DNA of 48,753 nucleotides from an uncultured Hyphomicrobiales bacterium. GTDB lineage: Bacteria > Pseudomonadota > Alphaproteobacteria > Rhizobiales > Beijerinckiaceae. The translations under genes and the position numbers were made by a program. Position 1 is the first letter of the stretch; every line of letters begins with the position of its first letter. The DNA lies in the NCBI GenBank assembly GCA_903902915.1, contig CAIUWR010000074.1, forward strand, positions 1 to 48,753, given 5' to 3'. Below are positions 16,811-26,059 of this stretch, piece after piece. The notes beneath the pieces were generated by a model, which was not told the origin of the DNA, searched no databases, and saw only the letters and a list, made by a program, of their open reading frames with translations.

Positions 16811-18379
16811 ATGGCAGCGAAATATGACCTGAACGACGACCGCGTCGTCGTCATCATCGGTTCTGGCGCAGGCGGCGGCACGCTCGGCAATGAACTCGCC
16901 CAGAAGGGAGTCGATGTGGTGATTCTGGAGGCGGGCGCCCGCCACGAATACACGGATTTCCTGAATGACGAATGGGCCAGCTTTTCCCAACTCGCCTGGA
17001 CCGACAACCGCACCACCTCCGGCTCCTGGCGCGTGTCCAAGAACTTCCCCAATCTGCCCGCCTGGATCGTCAAGGCGGTGGGCGGTTCAACCACCCACTG
17101 GGCGGGCGCCTCGCTGCGCTTCCAGGCGCACGAATTCAAGACCCTGACGACTTATGGCAAGCTCGCGGGCGCCAATCTGCTGGATTGGCCGATCACGCTG
17201 GCGGAGTTGGAGCCCTATTACGCCCGCGCCGAAGAAAAAATGGGCGTGACCCGCACGGGCGGTCGCGAGGGCCTGCCCGGCAACAACAATTTCAAGGTGC
17301 TGAAGGCTGGCGCCGACAAGCTCGGCTACCAGGAATGCCACACCGGCAATATGGCGATCAATTCCGCCGAGCGCGACGGCCGCAATTCCTGCAAGCAGAC
17401 GGGCTTCTGCTTCCAGGGCTGCAAATGGGGCGCGAAATGGTCGACGCTTTATACGGAAATTCCGAAAGGCGAAGCCACCGGCAAATTGGAGGTCCGCCCG
17501 CAAAGTCAGGTGCTGAAAATCGAGCATGACAAGTCCGGCAAGGTGACGGGCGTCGTCTATGCGGACAAGGACGGCAAGATCCAGCAGCAGAAGGCGCGCA
17601 TCGTCGCGGTGGCGGGCAATTCCATCGAGAGCCCGCGCATCCTTCTGAATTCGGAATCGTCCATGTTCCCCGACGGCCTCGCCAATTCATCCGGTCAGGT
17701 CGGGCGCAACTACATGCGCCACATGACGGGCTCCGTTTATGCGGTCTTCGAGAAGCCGGTGCATATGTATCGCGGCACGACCATGGCGGGGATCATCCGC
17801 GACGAGGCGCGCTTTGATCCCAGCCGCGGCTTTGTCGGCGGCTATGAGATGGAGACCCTGTCGCTGGGCATTCCCTTCATGGCCGCTTTTCTCGATCCGG
17901 GCGGCTGGGGCCGCAACTTCACCAGCGCGATGGACGATTATCCCAACATGGCGGGCATGTGGCTGGTGGGCGAAGACATGGCGCAGGAAACCAACCGCAT
18001 CACGCTCAGCAAGCAGAAGGACAAATACGGGATGCCCGTCGCCGACGTGCATTTTGACGATCACCCCAACGACGTGGCCATGCGCAACCACGGCTACAAG
18101 CAGGGCAAGGCGATTTACGAAGCGGTGGGCGCCATCCGCACCCTGCCCACGCCGCCCTATCCCTCGACCCACAATCTGGGCACCAACCGGATGAGCGCCA
18201 AACCGCGCGACGGCGTGGTGAACGCCTATGGGCAAGCCCACGATGTGAAGAACCTGTTCGTGTCGGACGGCAGCGTCTTCACATCAGGCGGCGCGGAAAA
18301 CCCGACGCTGACCATCGTGTCGCTGGCGATCCGTCAGGCGGAACATATGGCGGGGTTGATGAAGGCGGGGGTGATCTGA
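16811..18379 (+). CDS. GMC family FAD-dependent oxidoreductase (catalytic subunit)
   Basis: The 522-residue protein has the FAD-binding GSGAGGGTLG motif (about 17-26) with the acidic end of the Rossmann unit (VVILEAGA), the substrate-domain segment GGSTTHWAGASLRF, a conserved histidine in STHNLGTNRM and the C-terminal FVSDGSVFTSGGAENPTLT signature. It oxidises an alcohol or sugar, probably in the periplasm, together with the Tat subunit encoded just before it. It has no signal of its own, which fits hitch-hiker export. No cytochrome c subunit, the usual third component, is adjacent. The electron acceptor is therefore unclear. Confidence 0.9.
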   Translation: MAAKYDLNDDRVVVIIGSGAGGGTLGNELAQKGVDVVILEAGARHEYTDFLNDEWASFSQLAWTDNRTTSGSWRVSKNFPNLPAWIVKAVGGSTTHWAGASLRFQAHEFKTLTTYGKLAGANLLDWPITLAELEPYYARAEEKMGVTRTGGREGLPGNNNFKVLKAGADKLGYQECHTGNMAINSAERDGRNSCKQTGFCFQGCKWGAKWSTLYTEIPKGEATGKLEVRPQSQVLKIEHDKSGKVTGVVYADKDGKIQQQKARIVAVAGNSIESPRILLNSESSMFPDGLANSSGQVGRNYMRHMTGSVYAVFEKPVHMYRGTTMAGIIRDEARFDPSRGFVGGYEMETLSLGIPFMAAFLDPGGWGRNFTSAMDDYPNMAGMWLVGEDMAQETNRITLSKQKDKYGMPVADVHFDDHPNDVAMRNHGYKQGKAIYEAVGAIRTLPTPPYPSTHNLGTNRMSAKPRDGVVNAYGQAHDVKNLFVSDGSVFTSGGAENPTLTIVSLAIRQAEHMAGLMKAGVI

Positions 18380-18381
18380 GG

Positions 18382-18408
18382 GGCGGGGGGAGATCCTACT
18401 CCCCCGCC
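18382..18408. terminator. G/C-rich hairpin between convergent genes
   Basis: An 8-base-pair stem (GGCGGGGG with CCCCCGCC) spans the junction between the end of the GMC gene and the end of proB. It could stop both transcripts, although no T-run follows on either strand. Confidence 0.35.
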
Positions 18409-19523
18409 AGCGCCATATCGTCCCGGTGGATCATCTCCGCGCGGCCCGGAACCCCCAGCACCGCCTCGATGTCGCGGGAGTTGCGGCCCACCAGTTGGCC
18501 CGCCTCGCCCGCGTCATAGACCACGAGGCCACGGCCGATTTCGGCGCCTGAAGGGTCGCGCAGGATCACGCAGTCGCCACGGTCGAAATTGCCTTCCACG
18601 CGGGTGACGCCTGCGGGAAGCAGGCTCTTGCCGGAAAACAGCGCGCGCGCGGCGCCTGCGTCCACATGCACCGTGCCGCGCGGCTCCAGCGATCCGGCGA
18701 TCCATTTCTTGCGGGCGGTGACGGGCGTCGAAGGGGTCAGGAACCAGGTGCAGGGCGCGCCTTGCGCGATGCGGCGGATCGGGTTGGACACGCGCCCGTC
18801 CGCGATGATCATATGGGCGCCGCCGGTGGTGGCGATCTTGCCCGCCTCGATCTTGGTGCGCATGCCGCCGCGCGACAATTCCGACGCCGCCCCGCCCGCC
18901 ATGGCCTCGATCTCGAACGTGATGCGCGGCACGACCGGGATCAGCCTCGCCGAAGGGTCGTCCTTCGGCGGCGCCGTGTAGAGGCCTTCGATGTCGGACA
19001 GCAGGATCAGCAGATCGGCGCTGGCCATGGTTGCCACGCGGGCGGCGAGCCGGTCGTTGTCGCCATAGCGGATCTCGGTGGTGGCCACCGTGTCGTTCTC
19101 GTTGATGACCGGCACGGCGCGCATGTCGAGCAGGCGGCCGATGGTCTCGCGGGCGTTGAGGTAGCGGCGCCGCTCCTCGGTATCGTTGAGCGTGACGAGA
19201 ATCTGACCCGCGGTGATGCCGCGCTGGCCCAGAGCCTGCGCCCAGGTGCGGGCAAGCTCGATCTGCCCGACGGCGGCGGCGGCCTGGCTGTCTTCCAGCC
19301 GTAACGGGCCCTTGGGCAGCTTCAGCACGCCGCGCCCAAGCGCGATGGAGCCGGAGGAGACCGCCAGCACATCGGCCCCGCGCCCATGCAGCTCCGCCAG
19401 ATCGTCCACCAGCGCCTCAAGCCACTCATGCTTGAGCAGTCCCGCCGCTTGATCCACCAGCAGGGATGAGCCGACCTTGACGACGATGCGGCGGAACGAG
19501 GCGAGGGAGGGCGTTGCGCTCAA
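18396..19523 (-). CDS. proB: Glutamate 5-kinase
   Basis: ProB phosphorylates glutamate, the first and feedback-controlled step of proline synthesis. The amino-acid kinase domain begins [14 protein letters not shown] and has [27 protein letters not shown]-terminal PUA domain (about 280-375) contains [13 protein letters not shown]. No ATG fits: the frame upstream overlaps obgE. The TTG at 19523, preceded by CTGAGGA, gives a normal length of 375 residues and lies 10 bases after the obgE stop. The TTG start is inferred. It is the last gene of the obgE transcript and is separated from proA by foreign-looking genes on the other strand. Confidence 0.93.
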   Translation of the reverse strand: MSATPSLASFRRIVVKVGSSLLVDQAAGLLKHEWLEALVDDLAELHGRGADVLAVSSGSIALGRGVLKLPKGPLRLEDSQAAAAVGQIELARTWAQALGQRGITAGQILVTLNDTEERRRYLNARETIGRLLDMRAVPVINENDTVATTEIRYGDNDRLAARVATMASADLLILLSDIEGLYTAPPKDDPSARLIPVVPRITFEIEAMAGGAASELSRGGMRTKIEAGKIATTGGAHMIIADGRVSNPIRRIAQGAPCTWFLTPSTPVTARKKWIAGSLEPRGTVHVDAGAARALFSGKSLLPAGVTRVEGNFDRGDCVILRDPSGAEIGRGLVVYDAGEAGQLVGRNSRDIEAVLGVPGRAEMIHRDDMALAGE

Positions 19524-19533
19524 GGGGCGGTCC

Positions 19534-20664
<1,131 letters not shown>

Positions 20665-21282
20665 TCAGGCGGTCTGCATCTGGGGCGGGAACAAATCCGC
20701 GCCGGTTGTGTCCGCCTCGGCAATGGCCGCTTGGCCCCGGGACAGAAGGAAACGATCGACGGCGATCGAGCCGCCACGCGCAGGCGCGAAATCGACCCCC
20801 GCCCCGACAGGGCGAAAACCGCATTTCGCCATCACACGCTTCGAAGGCGCATTGTCCTGCCGCGCGCAGCCATGGATTTCCGCCAGATCCGAGAGCGAAA
20901 AGACCATGTCGAGGAAAGCCTGGGCCGCCTCGCTCATGAGCCCCCGCGACCAGAAAGGCTTGCCAAGCCAATAGCCGAGATTTGGCTGCCCATCGCTTCT
21001 CAAATTCAGGCTGATGACGCCAATCAGCTCCGATGGTCGGGCCTTGGGCGCCAGCGCCAGAACAAGACCGGTCCCGCCCATATTGGCGGCACGCGCCTTC
21101 AGCACGAATTCCGCAGCCGCCCCGGGGGGATAGGGATGCGGAATATTGGCCGTCATTTCGGCCAGCTCGCGGTCGCCCGCAAGCCGCGCGATCAGCGCGG
21201 CGTCGGCGGCGCGCGGCCAGCGCAGCCACAACCGCCGGGTTTCCAGCCGAAAGACGTCGTCGCGCAACAAATCCGGGAACAT
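20665..21282 (-). CDS. GNAT family N-acetyltransferase
   Basis: The 205-residue protein is a GNAT acetyltransferase of the RimJ/RimL-like (Acetyltransf_3) kind: RLETRRLWLRWPRAADAALI at the start, LGYWLGKPFWSRGLMSEAA in the acetyl-CoA-binding region and APSKRVMAKCGFRPVG near the end. It sits between rpmA and obgE, where such a gene is common in this group, so a ribosomal-protein or small-molecule target is possible. Start at 21282 has GGAG and AAGGA upstream. Confidence 0.88.
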   Translation of the reverse strand: MFPDLLRDDVFRLETRRLWLRWPRAADAALIARLAGDRELAEMTANIPHPYPPGAAAEFVLKARAANMGGTGLVLALAPKARPSELIGVISLNLRSDGQPNLGYWLGKPFWSRGLMSEAAQAFLDMVFSLSDLAEIHGCARQDNAPSKRVMAKCGFRPVGAGVDFAPARGGSIAVDRFLLSRGQAAIAEADTTGADLFPPQMQTA

Positions 21283-21404
21283 GTCCTTGCTCCATCGAGA
21301 TACGCGGCAGGCGAGAGAACCTGGGCGCGTGAAAAAAGGGGCTGATGACTCAACCCCTTCGCTCTCAGAGCTTGGACTAGCAGTCCTTTGTGACAGGACC
21401 TCGT

Positions 21405-21446
21405 CCACCGGGGTTGAAAACCGGTGGAGAAGATCTGGTCTCCACC
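21405..21446 (-). terminator. Overlapping hairpins after rpmA
   Basis: Read on the minus strand, the 8-base-pair stem GGTGGAGA/TCTCCACC (21423-21446) starts at the rpmA stop. A second stem, CCACCGG/CCGGTGG (21405-21427), shares five bases with the first, so the two exclude each other. Neither is followed by a clear T-run. They could form a partial terminator limiting read-through into the acetyltransferase and obgE. Confidence 0.35.
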
Positions 21447-21716
21447 TTATTCGGCGGCCATTTTGGCGGCCGGTACGACCATTACGTAGGATCGAGCGCC
21501 CTTTTTCTTGAACTCGACCTTGCCTTCGGTCAGGGCGAACAACGTGTGGTCCACGCCGATGCCAACATTGGCGCCGGGATGCCACTTCGTGCCGCGCTGG
21601 CGAATGATGATGTTGCCGCCGATGACGCTCTCGCCACCGAACTTCTTCACGCCAAGACGGCGGCCGTCTGAGTCGCGGCCGTTGCGGGATGAACCGCCTG
21701 CCTTTTTATGAGCCAT
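21447..21716 (-). CDS. rpmA: 50S ribosomal protein L27
   Basis: This 89-residue protein starts [16 protein letters not shown], with the mature N-terminal tail that reaches the peptidyl-transferase centre. GVKKFGGE and [16 protein letters not shown] are standard L27 sequence. It has no N-terminal pre-sequence of the Firmicutes type. It lies 102 bases after rplU on the same strand, the conserved rplU-rpmA pair. Confidence 0.97.
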   Translation of the reverse strand: MAHKKAGGSSRNGRDSDGRRLGVKKFGGESVIGGNIIIRQRGTKWHPGANVGIGVDHTLFALTEGKVEFKKKGARSYVMVVPAAKMAAE

Positions 21717-21818
21717 GGAACTGCTCCAAACCTCGCGCCCGCGACGCCATGCGCCAGACCGGACTGATGAACCTGATGAAGGGCTTCATACCCTGTTTTC
21801 GACGATTGCGGAACCCGT

Positions 21819-22133
21819 TCAGGCCGCCGAAATCCCCGTGATGCGCACGATCGTCAGATCCTGACGATGGCCGCGCTTGCGCTTCGAGTTCTTGCGGCGG
21901 CGCTTCTTGAAGGCGATGACCTTCGGGCCGCGCGCCTGCTCGACGATCTCGGCGGAGACGGTCGCGCCCGCAACGAGAGGGGCGCCGACGGTCGTGGCTT
22001 CGCCATCGACCAGCATCAGCACGGTGTCGAACGTGATCTTGTCGCCGGGCTCGCCGACAAGAGTCATGACTGTAATGGTATCCTCAGCGGCAACCTTGTA
22101 CTGTTTGCCGCCGGTTTTGATGACTGCGAACAT
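21819..22133 (-). CDS. rplU: 50S ribosomal protein L21
   Basis: The 104-residue protein begins [14 protein letters not shown] and contains [17 protein letters not shown] and the terminal TIVRITGI, all typical of L21, which binds 23S rRNA. A good site (GAGGATGAAAG) precedes the start. It opens the rplU-rpmA-GNAT-obgE-proB series, and a likely promoter lies about 145-170 bases upstream. Confidence 0.97.
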   Translation of the reverse strand: MFAVIKTGGKQYKVAAEDTITVMTLVGEPGDKITFDTVLMLVDGEATTVGAPLVAGATVSAEIVEQARGPKVIAFKKRRRKNSKRKRGHRQDLTIVRITGISAA

Positions 22134-22276
22134 CTTTCATCCTCGTGTTCGATCCAGCCTGTCCGGAATCCCGGCGGCCGGCTTCTTTGCAGTTGACCAG
22201 CGAATGCCTCCATTTCGCCGCCGGAAAGACCGGCGCAAACGAAAACACGCGGCCGGAGCCGCGCGGGAGACGGGTT

Positions 22277-22305
22277 CTAATGGCTCAGAGCCCCGGATAT
22301 GTCAA
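22277..22305 (-). promoter_or_regulatory. Sigma-70-type promoter for rplU-rpmA
   Basis: On the minus strand, a perfect -35 hexamer TTGACA (22300-22305) is followed after 17 bases by CATTAG (22277-22282) as a -10 element. It lies between the end of minE and the start of rplU. The -10 match is weak, but the -35 and spacing are ideal. Confidence 0.5.
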
Positions 22306-22370
22306 CCAAAACCGGGAGCTTGGGCGCCACAGGGCCGAAAATGGAACCGGGCCCCGAAGGGCCCGGCGCG

Positions 22371-22664
22371 TCAGGCGGCGTTGGAGCGGCGCGGCGGCAG
22401 ACGATCCGCAGGCGGCATGGGCGTCGCGGGAAGCTCGATGTCGATCTCCAGCGTCGACATGGAGCCGGCGCCGCCCAGCTGAACCTTCACCCTTTCAGGA
22501 TCAAACTCCACATGGCGGGCGATGGTGGCGAGGATCTCCTGACGCAGGATCGCCACCAGATCCGTTTGCCCCATGGCCAGCCGCTCATGCGCGAGCAGAA
22601 TTTGCAGCCGTTCGCGCGCGACGGGGGCCGTCGATTTCGGGCGCAGGAAGCTCAGCAGTTTCAT
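22371..22664 (-). CDS. minE: Cell division topological specificity factor MinE
   Basis: MinE drives MinD off the membrane and creates the pole-to-pole oscillation that keeps the division site at mid-cell. The 97-residue protein has the N-terminal membrane-contact and anti-MinCD segment (MKLLSFLRPKSTAPVARERLQILLAHER) and the dimerisation domain with VAILRQEILATIARHV and STLEIDIELP. Its ATG overlaps the minD stop by four bases, indicating coupled translation. Confidence 0.95.
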   Translation of the reverse strand: MKLLSFLRPKSTAPVARERLQILLAHERLAMGQTDLVAILRQEILATIARHVEFDPERVKVQLGGAGSMSTLEIDIELPATPMPPADRLPPRRSNAA

Positions 22665-23476
22665 GCGGCCCTCCTGCCGAAAAGCCGACTGAAGAACGGC
22701 TTTTTCTGCCCCGGTATGACCATGGGCACACTCTCGCCCATGAGACGCCGACAGGCGTCGAGATATGCGCGGGCGGGCGCGCTGACCGCCTCGTTGAGCG
22801 TCACCGGGGCGCCGAGGTTGGAGGCCCTGAGCACTTCGTCGCTCTCGGGAATGATGCCCAGCAGCGGGATCGAGAGAATGTCGAGCACGTCGTCCACGCC
22901 CAGCATCTCGCCGCGCGCCGCCCGGCCTGCGTCGTAACGGGTCAGGAGAAGGTGCTTCTCCATCCGCTCGCCACGCTCGGCCATCAGGGTCTTGGAGTCG
23001 AGCAGACCGATGATGCGGTCGGAATCGCGCACCGACGACACTTCGGGGTTGGTCACCACGATCGCCTGATCGGCATGGCGCATGGCCAGCGTCGCGCCGC
23101 GTTCGATCCCGGCGGGGCTGTCGCAGATGATCCAGTCGAACATCTCGCGCAATTCGCCGATCACCCGCGCCACGCCCTCCTCCGAGAGGGCGTCCTTGTC
23201 GCGGGTCTGGGAAGCGGCCAGCAGGTACAGCGTCTCCACCCGCCTGTCCCGAATGAGGGCCTGCGAAAGCTTGGCCTCTCCGTTGGCGACATTGATGAAA
23301 TCATAAACGACCCGCCGCTCGGCCCCCAGAATGAGGTCGAGATTGCGCAAGCCGACATCGAAATCGACCACGCAGACATATTGCCCGCCCTTGGCGAGCG
23401 CCGCGCCGATGGCGGCCGTTGAGGTGGTCTTGCCCACGCCACCCTTGCCTGACGTCACTACGACGACCCTACCCAT
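22661..23476 (-). CDS. minD: Septum site-determining ATPase MinD
   Basis: MinD is a membrane-binding ATPase that recruits MinC. The 271-residue protein has the deviant Walker A motif SGKGGVGKTT (about 9-18), ICDSPAGIE in the switch region and a C-terminal amphipathic membrane helix (KKPFFSRLFGRRA). It follows minC by 20 bases and overlaps minE by four. Confidence 0.96.
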   Translation of the reverse strand: MGRVVVVTSGKGGVGKTTSTAAIGAALAKGGQYVCVVDFDVGLRNLDLILGAERRVVYDFINVANGEAKLSQALIRDRRVETLYLLAASQTRDKDALSEEGVARVIGELREMFDWIICDSPAGIERGATLAMRHADQAIVVTNPEVSSVRDSDRIIGLLDSKTLMAERGERMEKHLLLTRYDAGRAARGEMLGVDDVLDILSIPLLGIIPESDEVLRASNLGAPVTLNEAVSAPARAYLDACRRLMGESVPMVIPGQKKPFFSRLFGRRAA

Positions 23477-23496
23477 GTTCCCGACCTCTCCCGACT

Positions 23497-24207
23497 CTAT
23501 TCCAAAACGACGATGTGCATGTCCGCGCCATCCAGCCGCGCATGGATGGCGCGGCCCTCAAGCGATCCCATATGTTCAGCGGTCCTGTAGGCGCCGCCTA
23601 TGGACAGGAATTCCGCGTGAAGCTTCTTGCAAAAGATGCGCGCTCCGGGTGCGCCCGACACGCCGGCCATCGCCCGGCCCCGCAAGGCTCCATAGATATG
23701 GATGGAGCCGCCCGCGATGACTTCGGCGCCGGAGGCGACGGCCCCGACCACGGTGACGTCGCCCTCCGGGAAGCAGATCGACTGGCCTGAACGCACATTG
23801 GCGTCGATGACCAGCGAGGCTGGCTTCGCCTCCGGTCTGGCCTCCGCCTGCGGGTCCGGCCTTGCCGTTTGGTCCAGCAGGGCGGTTGCGCTCGCCGGTC
23901 GCCCGCTGGTCACAAGCGGGGGCAGATCATCGCCCAGATGCTCGGGCGCGGCCCCCTCTACCGCCATCACCCGCAAATTGCGACGGGCCAGATCGCCGAT
24001 CATCGCCCGATAGGCCTCGGCGCTGATCGTCAGGCCGGAAATCTCCAGCATGACGGGTTTCGCGTTGAAGAATCCGGGGGAACGGTCCAGCCAGGCGTCC
24101 ATTTCCGCCAGCCATGCCGCCACCGGAGCTCTGGGCGTCAGCACGAAGGCGAGGAGGGAGCGGCCCCGGAAACTGATGGCTTGCTGCTGGCGCGGATGGA
24201 GGGTCAC
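23497..24207 (-). CDS. minC: Septum site-determining protein MinC
   Basis: MinC inhibits FtsZ polymerisation away from mid-cell. The 236-residue protein has the N-terminal FtsZ-inhibiting domain (about 1-100), a charged proline-rich linker, and the C-terminal beta-helix with NVRSGQSICFPEGDVTVVGAVASGAEVIAGGSIHIYG, which binds MinD. The start is GTG at 24207. The region upstream carries a CtrA-type box at 24255-24269, which suggests cell-cycle control of the minCDE operon. Confidence 0.93.
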   Translation of the reverse strand: MTLHPRQQQAISFRGRSLLAFVLTPRAPVAAWLAEMDAWLDRSPGFFNAKPVMLEISGLTISAEAYRAMIGDLARRNLRVMAVEGAAPEHLGDDLPPLVTSGRPASATALLDQTARPDPQAEARPEAKPASLVIDANVRSGQSICFPEGDVTVVGAVASGAEVIAGGSIHIYGALRGRAMAGVSGAPGARIFCKKLHAEFLSIGGAYRTAEHMGSLEGRAIHARLDGADMHIVVLE

Positions 24208-24230
24208 GAGGTTGATCCCGTTGCGTGTTC

Positions 24231-24259
24231 GTTAACCAATTCATCCTCACATGGTTAAC
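24231..24259. repeat. Inverted repeat GTTAACCA / TGGTTAAC upstream of minC
   Basis: Eight-base arms at 24231-24238 and 24252-24259 are perfect complements around a 13-base spacer. The right arm overlaps the first half of the CtrA-type box. It could be part of the same regulatory site or a separate operator. Confidence 0.45.
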
Positions 24260-24269
24260 GGACCGTTAA
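24255..24269. promoter_or_regulatory. CtrA-type binding site (TTAA-N7-TTAA) between minC and comF
   Basis: The sequence TTAACGGACCGTTAA matches the full CtrA consensus (TTAA, seven bases, TTAA) and is also a perfect 15-base palindrome around a central A. It lies 48 bases upstream of the minC start. CtrA is the master cell-cycle regulator of Alphaproteobacteria, and control of min genes by CtrA has been reported in Sinorhizobium. Binding here is inferred from sequence only. Confidence 0.7.
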
Positions 24270-24397
24270 TCGGGGCCGGGCGTGCGAAGACTTCCTTCAG
24301 ATTCCTTTTCGAAACCTGAACATGTGGAGATCGCGCCACAGTGGCCTGTTGCGGTCGTTGCTTTTGTTGCTTAAACTTGGCTTCAGGAGGCAGGGCG

Positions 24398-25231
24398 ATG
24401 AGGTGGCTTCCCGTCAGCGCGGATGATCCGCCACATGCGGCCGACCCGCCTGCCGGACGCATGCGGACGCTGGCGCGCGGCGTCTGGCGGCCGTTGACTG
24501 TGGCCGGGCGCGCGGGACTGAACCTGCTTTATCCTCCCTCGTGTCTGGCCTGCCATGCCGCCGCCAGCGCGCCCGATACGCTGTGCGCCGCCTGCTGGCG
24601 ACAGGTGCGCTTTATCGAGCGGCCCTGGTGCGAGCGTCTGGGCACGCCCTTCGCACGGGATCTGGGGCCGGGGCTTTTGTCGCCAGAGGCCATGGCGGAT
24701 CCGCCCGTCTGGGCCCGGGCGCGGGCTGTCGCCAGTTTTGACGAAGGCCCGGTGCGCCAACTGGTCTATCGGCTGAAATATTACGACCGGATGGAGCTCG
24801 CCCGCCCGCTGGGCCGCTGGATGGCGCGTGTGGGGGTGGAACTGCTGGAGGAGGCGGACCTGCTTGTCCCCATCCCCCTGCATCGGATGCGCCTCGCCAA
24901 CCGCCGGTTCAATCAGTCGATGAGTTTGGCGCGCGCGATTTCGCAGGTCTGCGGCGTGCCGGTCGAGGCTTTCGCGCTGGAGCGGGCGAAGCGCTCACAG
25001 CCCCAGGTGGGCCTCTCGCGCATTCAGCGCGCGGCGAATGTGCAAGGGGCTTTCAGGGCGCCGGAGGAGAAGCGACGCCTGATCGCCGGTCGGCGCATTG
25101 TGCTTGTCGATGATGTGCTCACCTCCGGCGCCACCAGCAACGCCGCCGCCCGCGTCTTGCTGCGCGCAGGGGCCGCTCAGGTCGATCTGCTGGTCTTCGC
25201 AAGGGTGATCACCGGCGAAGGGGCATTGTGA
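24398..25231 (+). CDS. comF: ComF family protein (phosphoribosyltransferase-like)
   Basis: The 277-residue protein has a zinc-ribbon-type start (Cys49-x2-Cys52 and Cys63-x2-Cys66), then a phosphoribosyltransferase-like domain with the PRPP-loop motif IVLVDDVLTSGATSNAAA (about 234-251). ComF-type proteins take part in DNA uptake in naturally competent bacteria and are widespread in others with unclear role. The start at 24398 has a strong AGGAGG site; an upstream ATG 19 codons earlier lacks one. It is divergent from minC and followed by grxC. Confidence 0.9.
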   Translation: MRWLPVSADDPPHAADPPAGRMRTLARGVWRPLTVAGRAGLNLLYPPSCLACHAAASAPDTLCAACWRQVRFIERPWCERLGTPFARDLGPGLLSPEAMADPPVWARARAVASFDEGPVRQLVYRLKYYDRMELARPLGRWMARVGVELLEEADLLVPIPLHRMRLANRRFNQSMSLARAISQVCGVPVEAFALERAKRSQPQVGLSRIQRAANVQGAFRAPEEKRRLIAGRRIVLVDDVLTSGATSNAAARVLLRAGAAQVDLLVFARVITGEGAL

Positions 25232-25288
25232 CGTAGGCGTGACTGACCATATATAAGAAATTGTCCTTGCAACGATCCTGGAACGCCA

Positions 25289-25543
25289 ATGCCCGCCGTC
25301 ACAATTTACACGAAACTCTGGTGCCCCTATTGCGACGCCGCCAAGGCGCTCTTGCAAAGAAAGAATGTCGCCTTTGACGAAATTTCCGTCGATGGCGACC
25401 CCAAGGCGCAGAACGCCATGGCCGAGCGGGCCAATGGTCGGCGCACCGTGCCGCAGATCTTCATCGGCGAGCGCCATGTGGGCGGCTGCGACGATCTCCA
25501 TGCGCTGGAAACCGCCGGCCAGCTCGATTCCCTGCTCGCCTGA
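25289..25543 (+). CDS. grxC: Glutaredoxin 3
   Basis: An 84-residue dithiol glutaredoxin with the active site Cys12-Pro-Tyr-Cys15, TVPQIFIG with the cis-proline, and GGCDDL that binds glutathione. It reduces disulfides and mixed disulfides in the cytosol using glutathione. It lies 57 bases after comF and 9 before the DUF1178 gene, a conserved trio in Alphaproteobacteria. Confidence 0.96.
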   Translation: MPAVTIYTKLWCPYCDAAKALLQRKNVAFDEISVDGDPKAQNAMAERANGRRTVPQIFIGERHVGGCDDLHALETAGQLDSLLA

Positions 25544-25552
25544 GCCCCCTTC

Positions 25553-26053
25553 ATGATCAAATATGCGCTCGTTTGCGATCAGGGCCACACATTCGAGAGC
25601 TGGTTCTCGAATGTGGACGGCTATGAAACCCAGGTCAAGCGCGGCTTTGTGGAATGCCCGGCCTGCCAGTCGAAGCAGGTCGCCAAGGCCATGATGTCGC
25701 CTTCGGTCTCGACCTCACGGCGCAAGGAAGCGATGCGGGCGCAAGCGGCCTCCATCGAAGCCAGCGCGCCGCAAACCGCCCCGGCGCCGCCCCTCGCCCC
25801 CGCGCAGCCCATGGCGCTGATGGACGAGGGCCAGCAGGCCATGCGCGCCATGGTGCGCGAGCTGCATCAAAAGCTGACCGAGAATTCCACCGATGTGGGG
25901 GACCGCTTCACAAGCGAAGCGCGCGACATGCAGAGCGGCGAGGCTCCCGCGCGTCCGATCCATGGCCGCGCCACGCTGGAGCAAGCCAAGGCGCTGATCG
26001 AGGAAGGCGTGCCCGTCATGCCGCTGCCGACCCTGCCGGATGAATGGAATTAG
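25553..26053 (+). CDS. DUF1178 family protein
   Basis: A 166-residue protein of unknown function. The start MIKYALVCDQGHTFESWF and ECPACQS (with Cys8, His12 and a CxxC pair) look like a small zinc-binding ribbon. The middle is alanine- and proline-rich and low in complexity, and the end (EEGVPVMPLPTLPDEWN) is conserved in the family. It is read right after grxC and is convergent with the BTLCP gene six bases away. Confidence 0.9.
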   Translation: MIKYALVCDQGHTFESWFSNVDGYETQVKRGFVECPACQSKQVAKAMMSPSVSTSRRKEAMRAQAASIEASAPQTAPAPPLAPAQPMALMDEGQQAMRAMVRELHQKLTENSTDVGDRFTSEARDMQSGEAPARPIHGRATLEQAKALIEEGVPVMPLPTLPDEWN

Positions 26054-26059
26054 ACGCGC

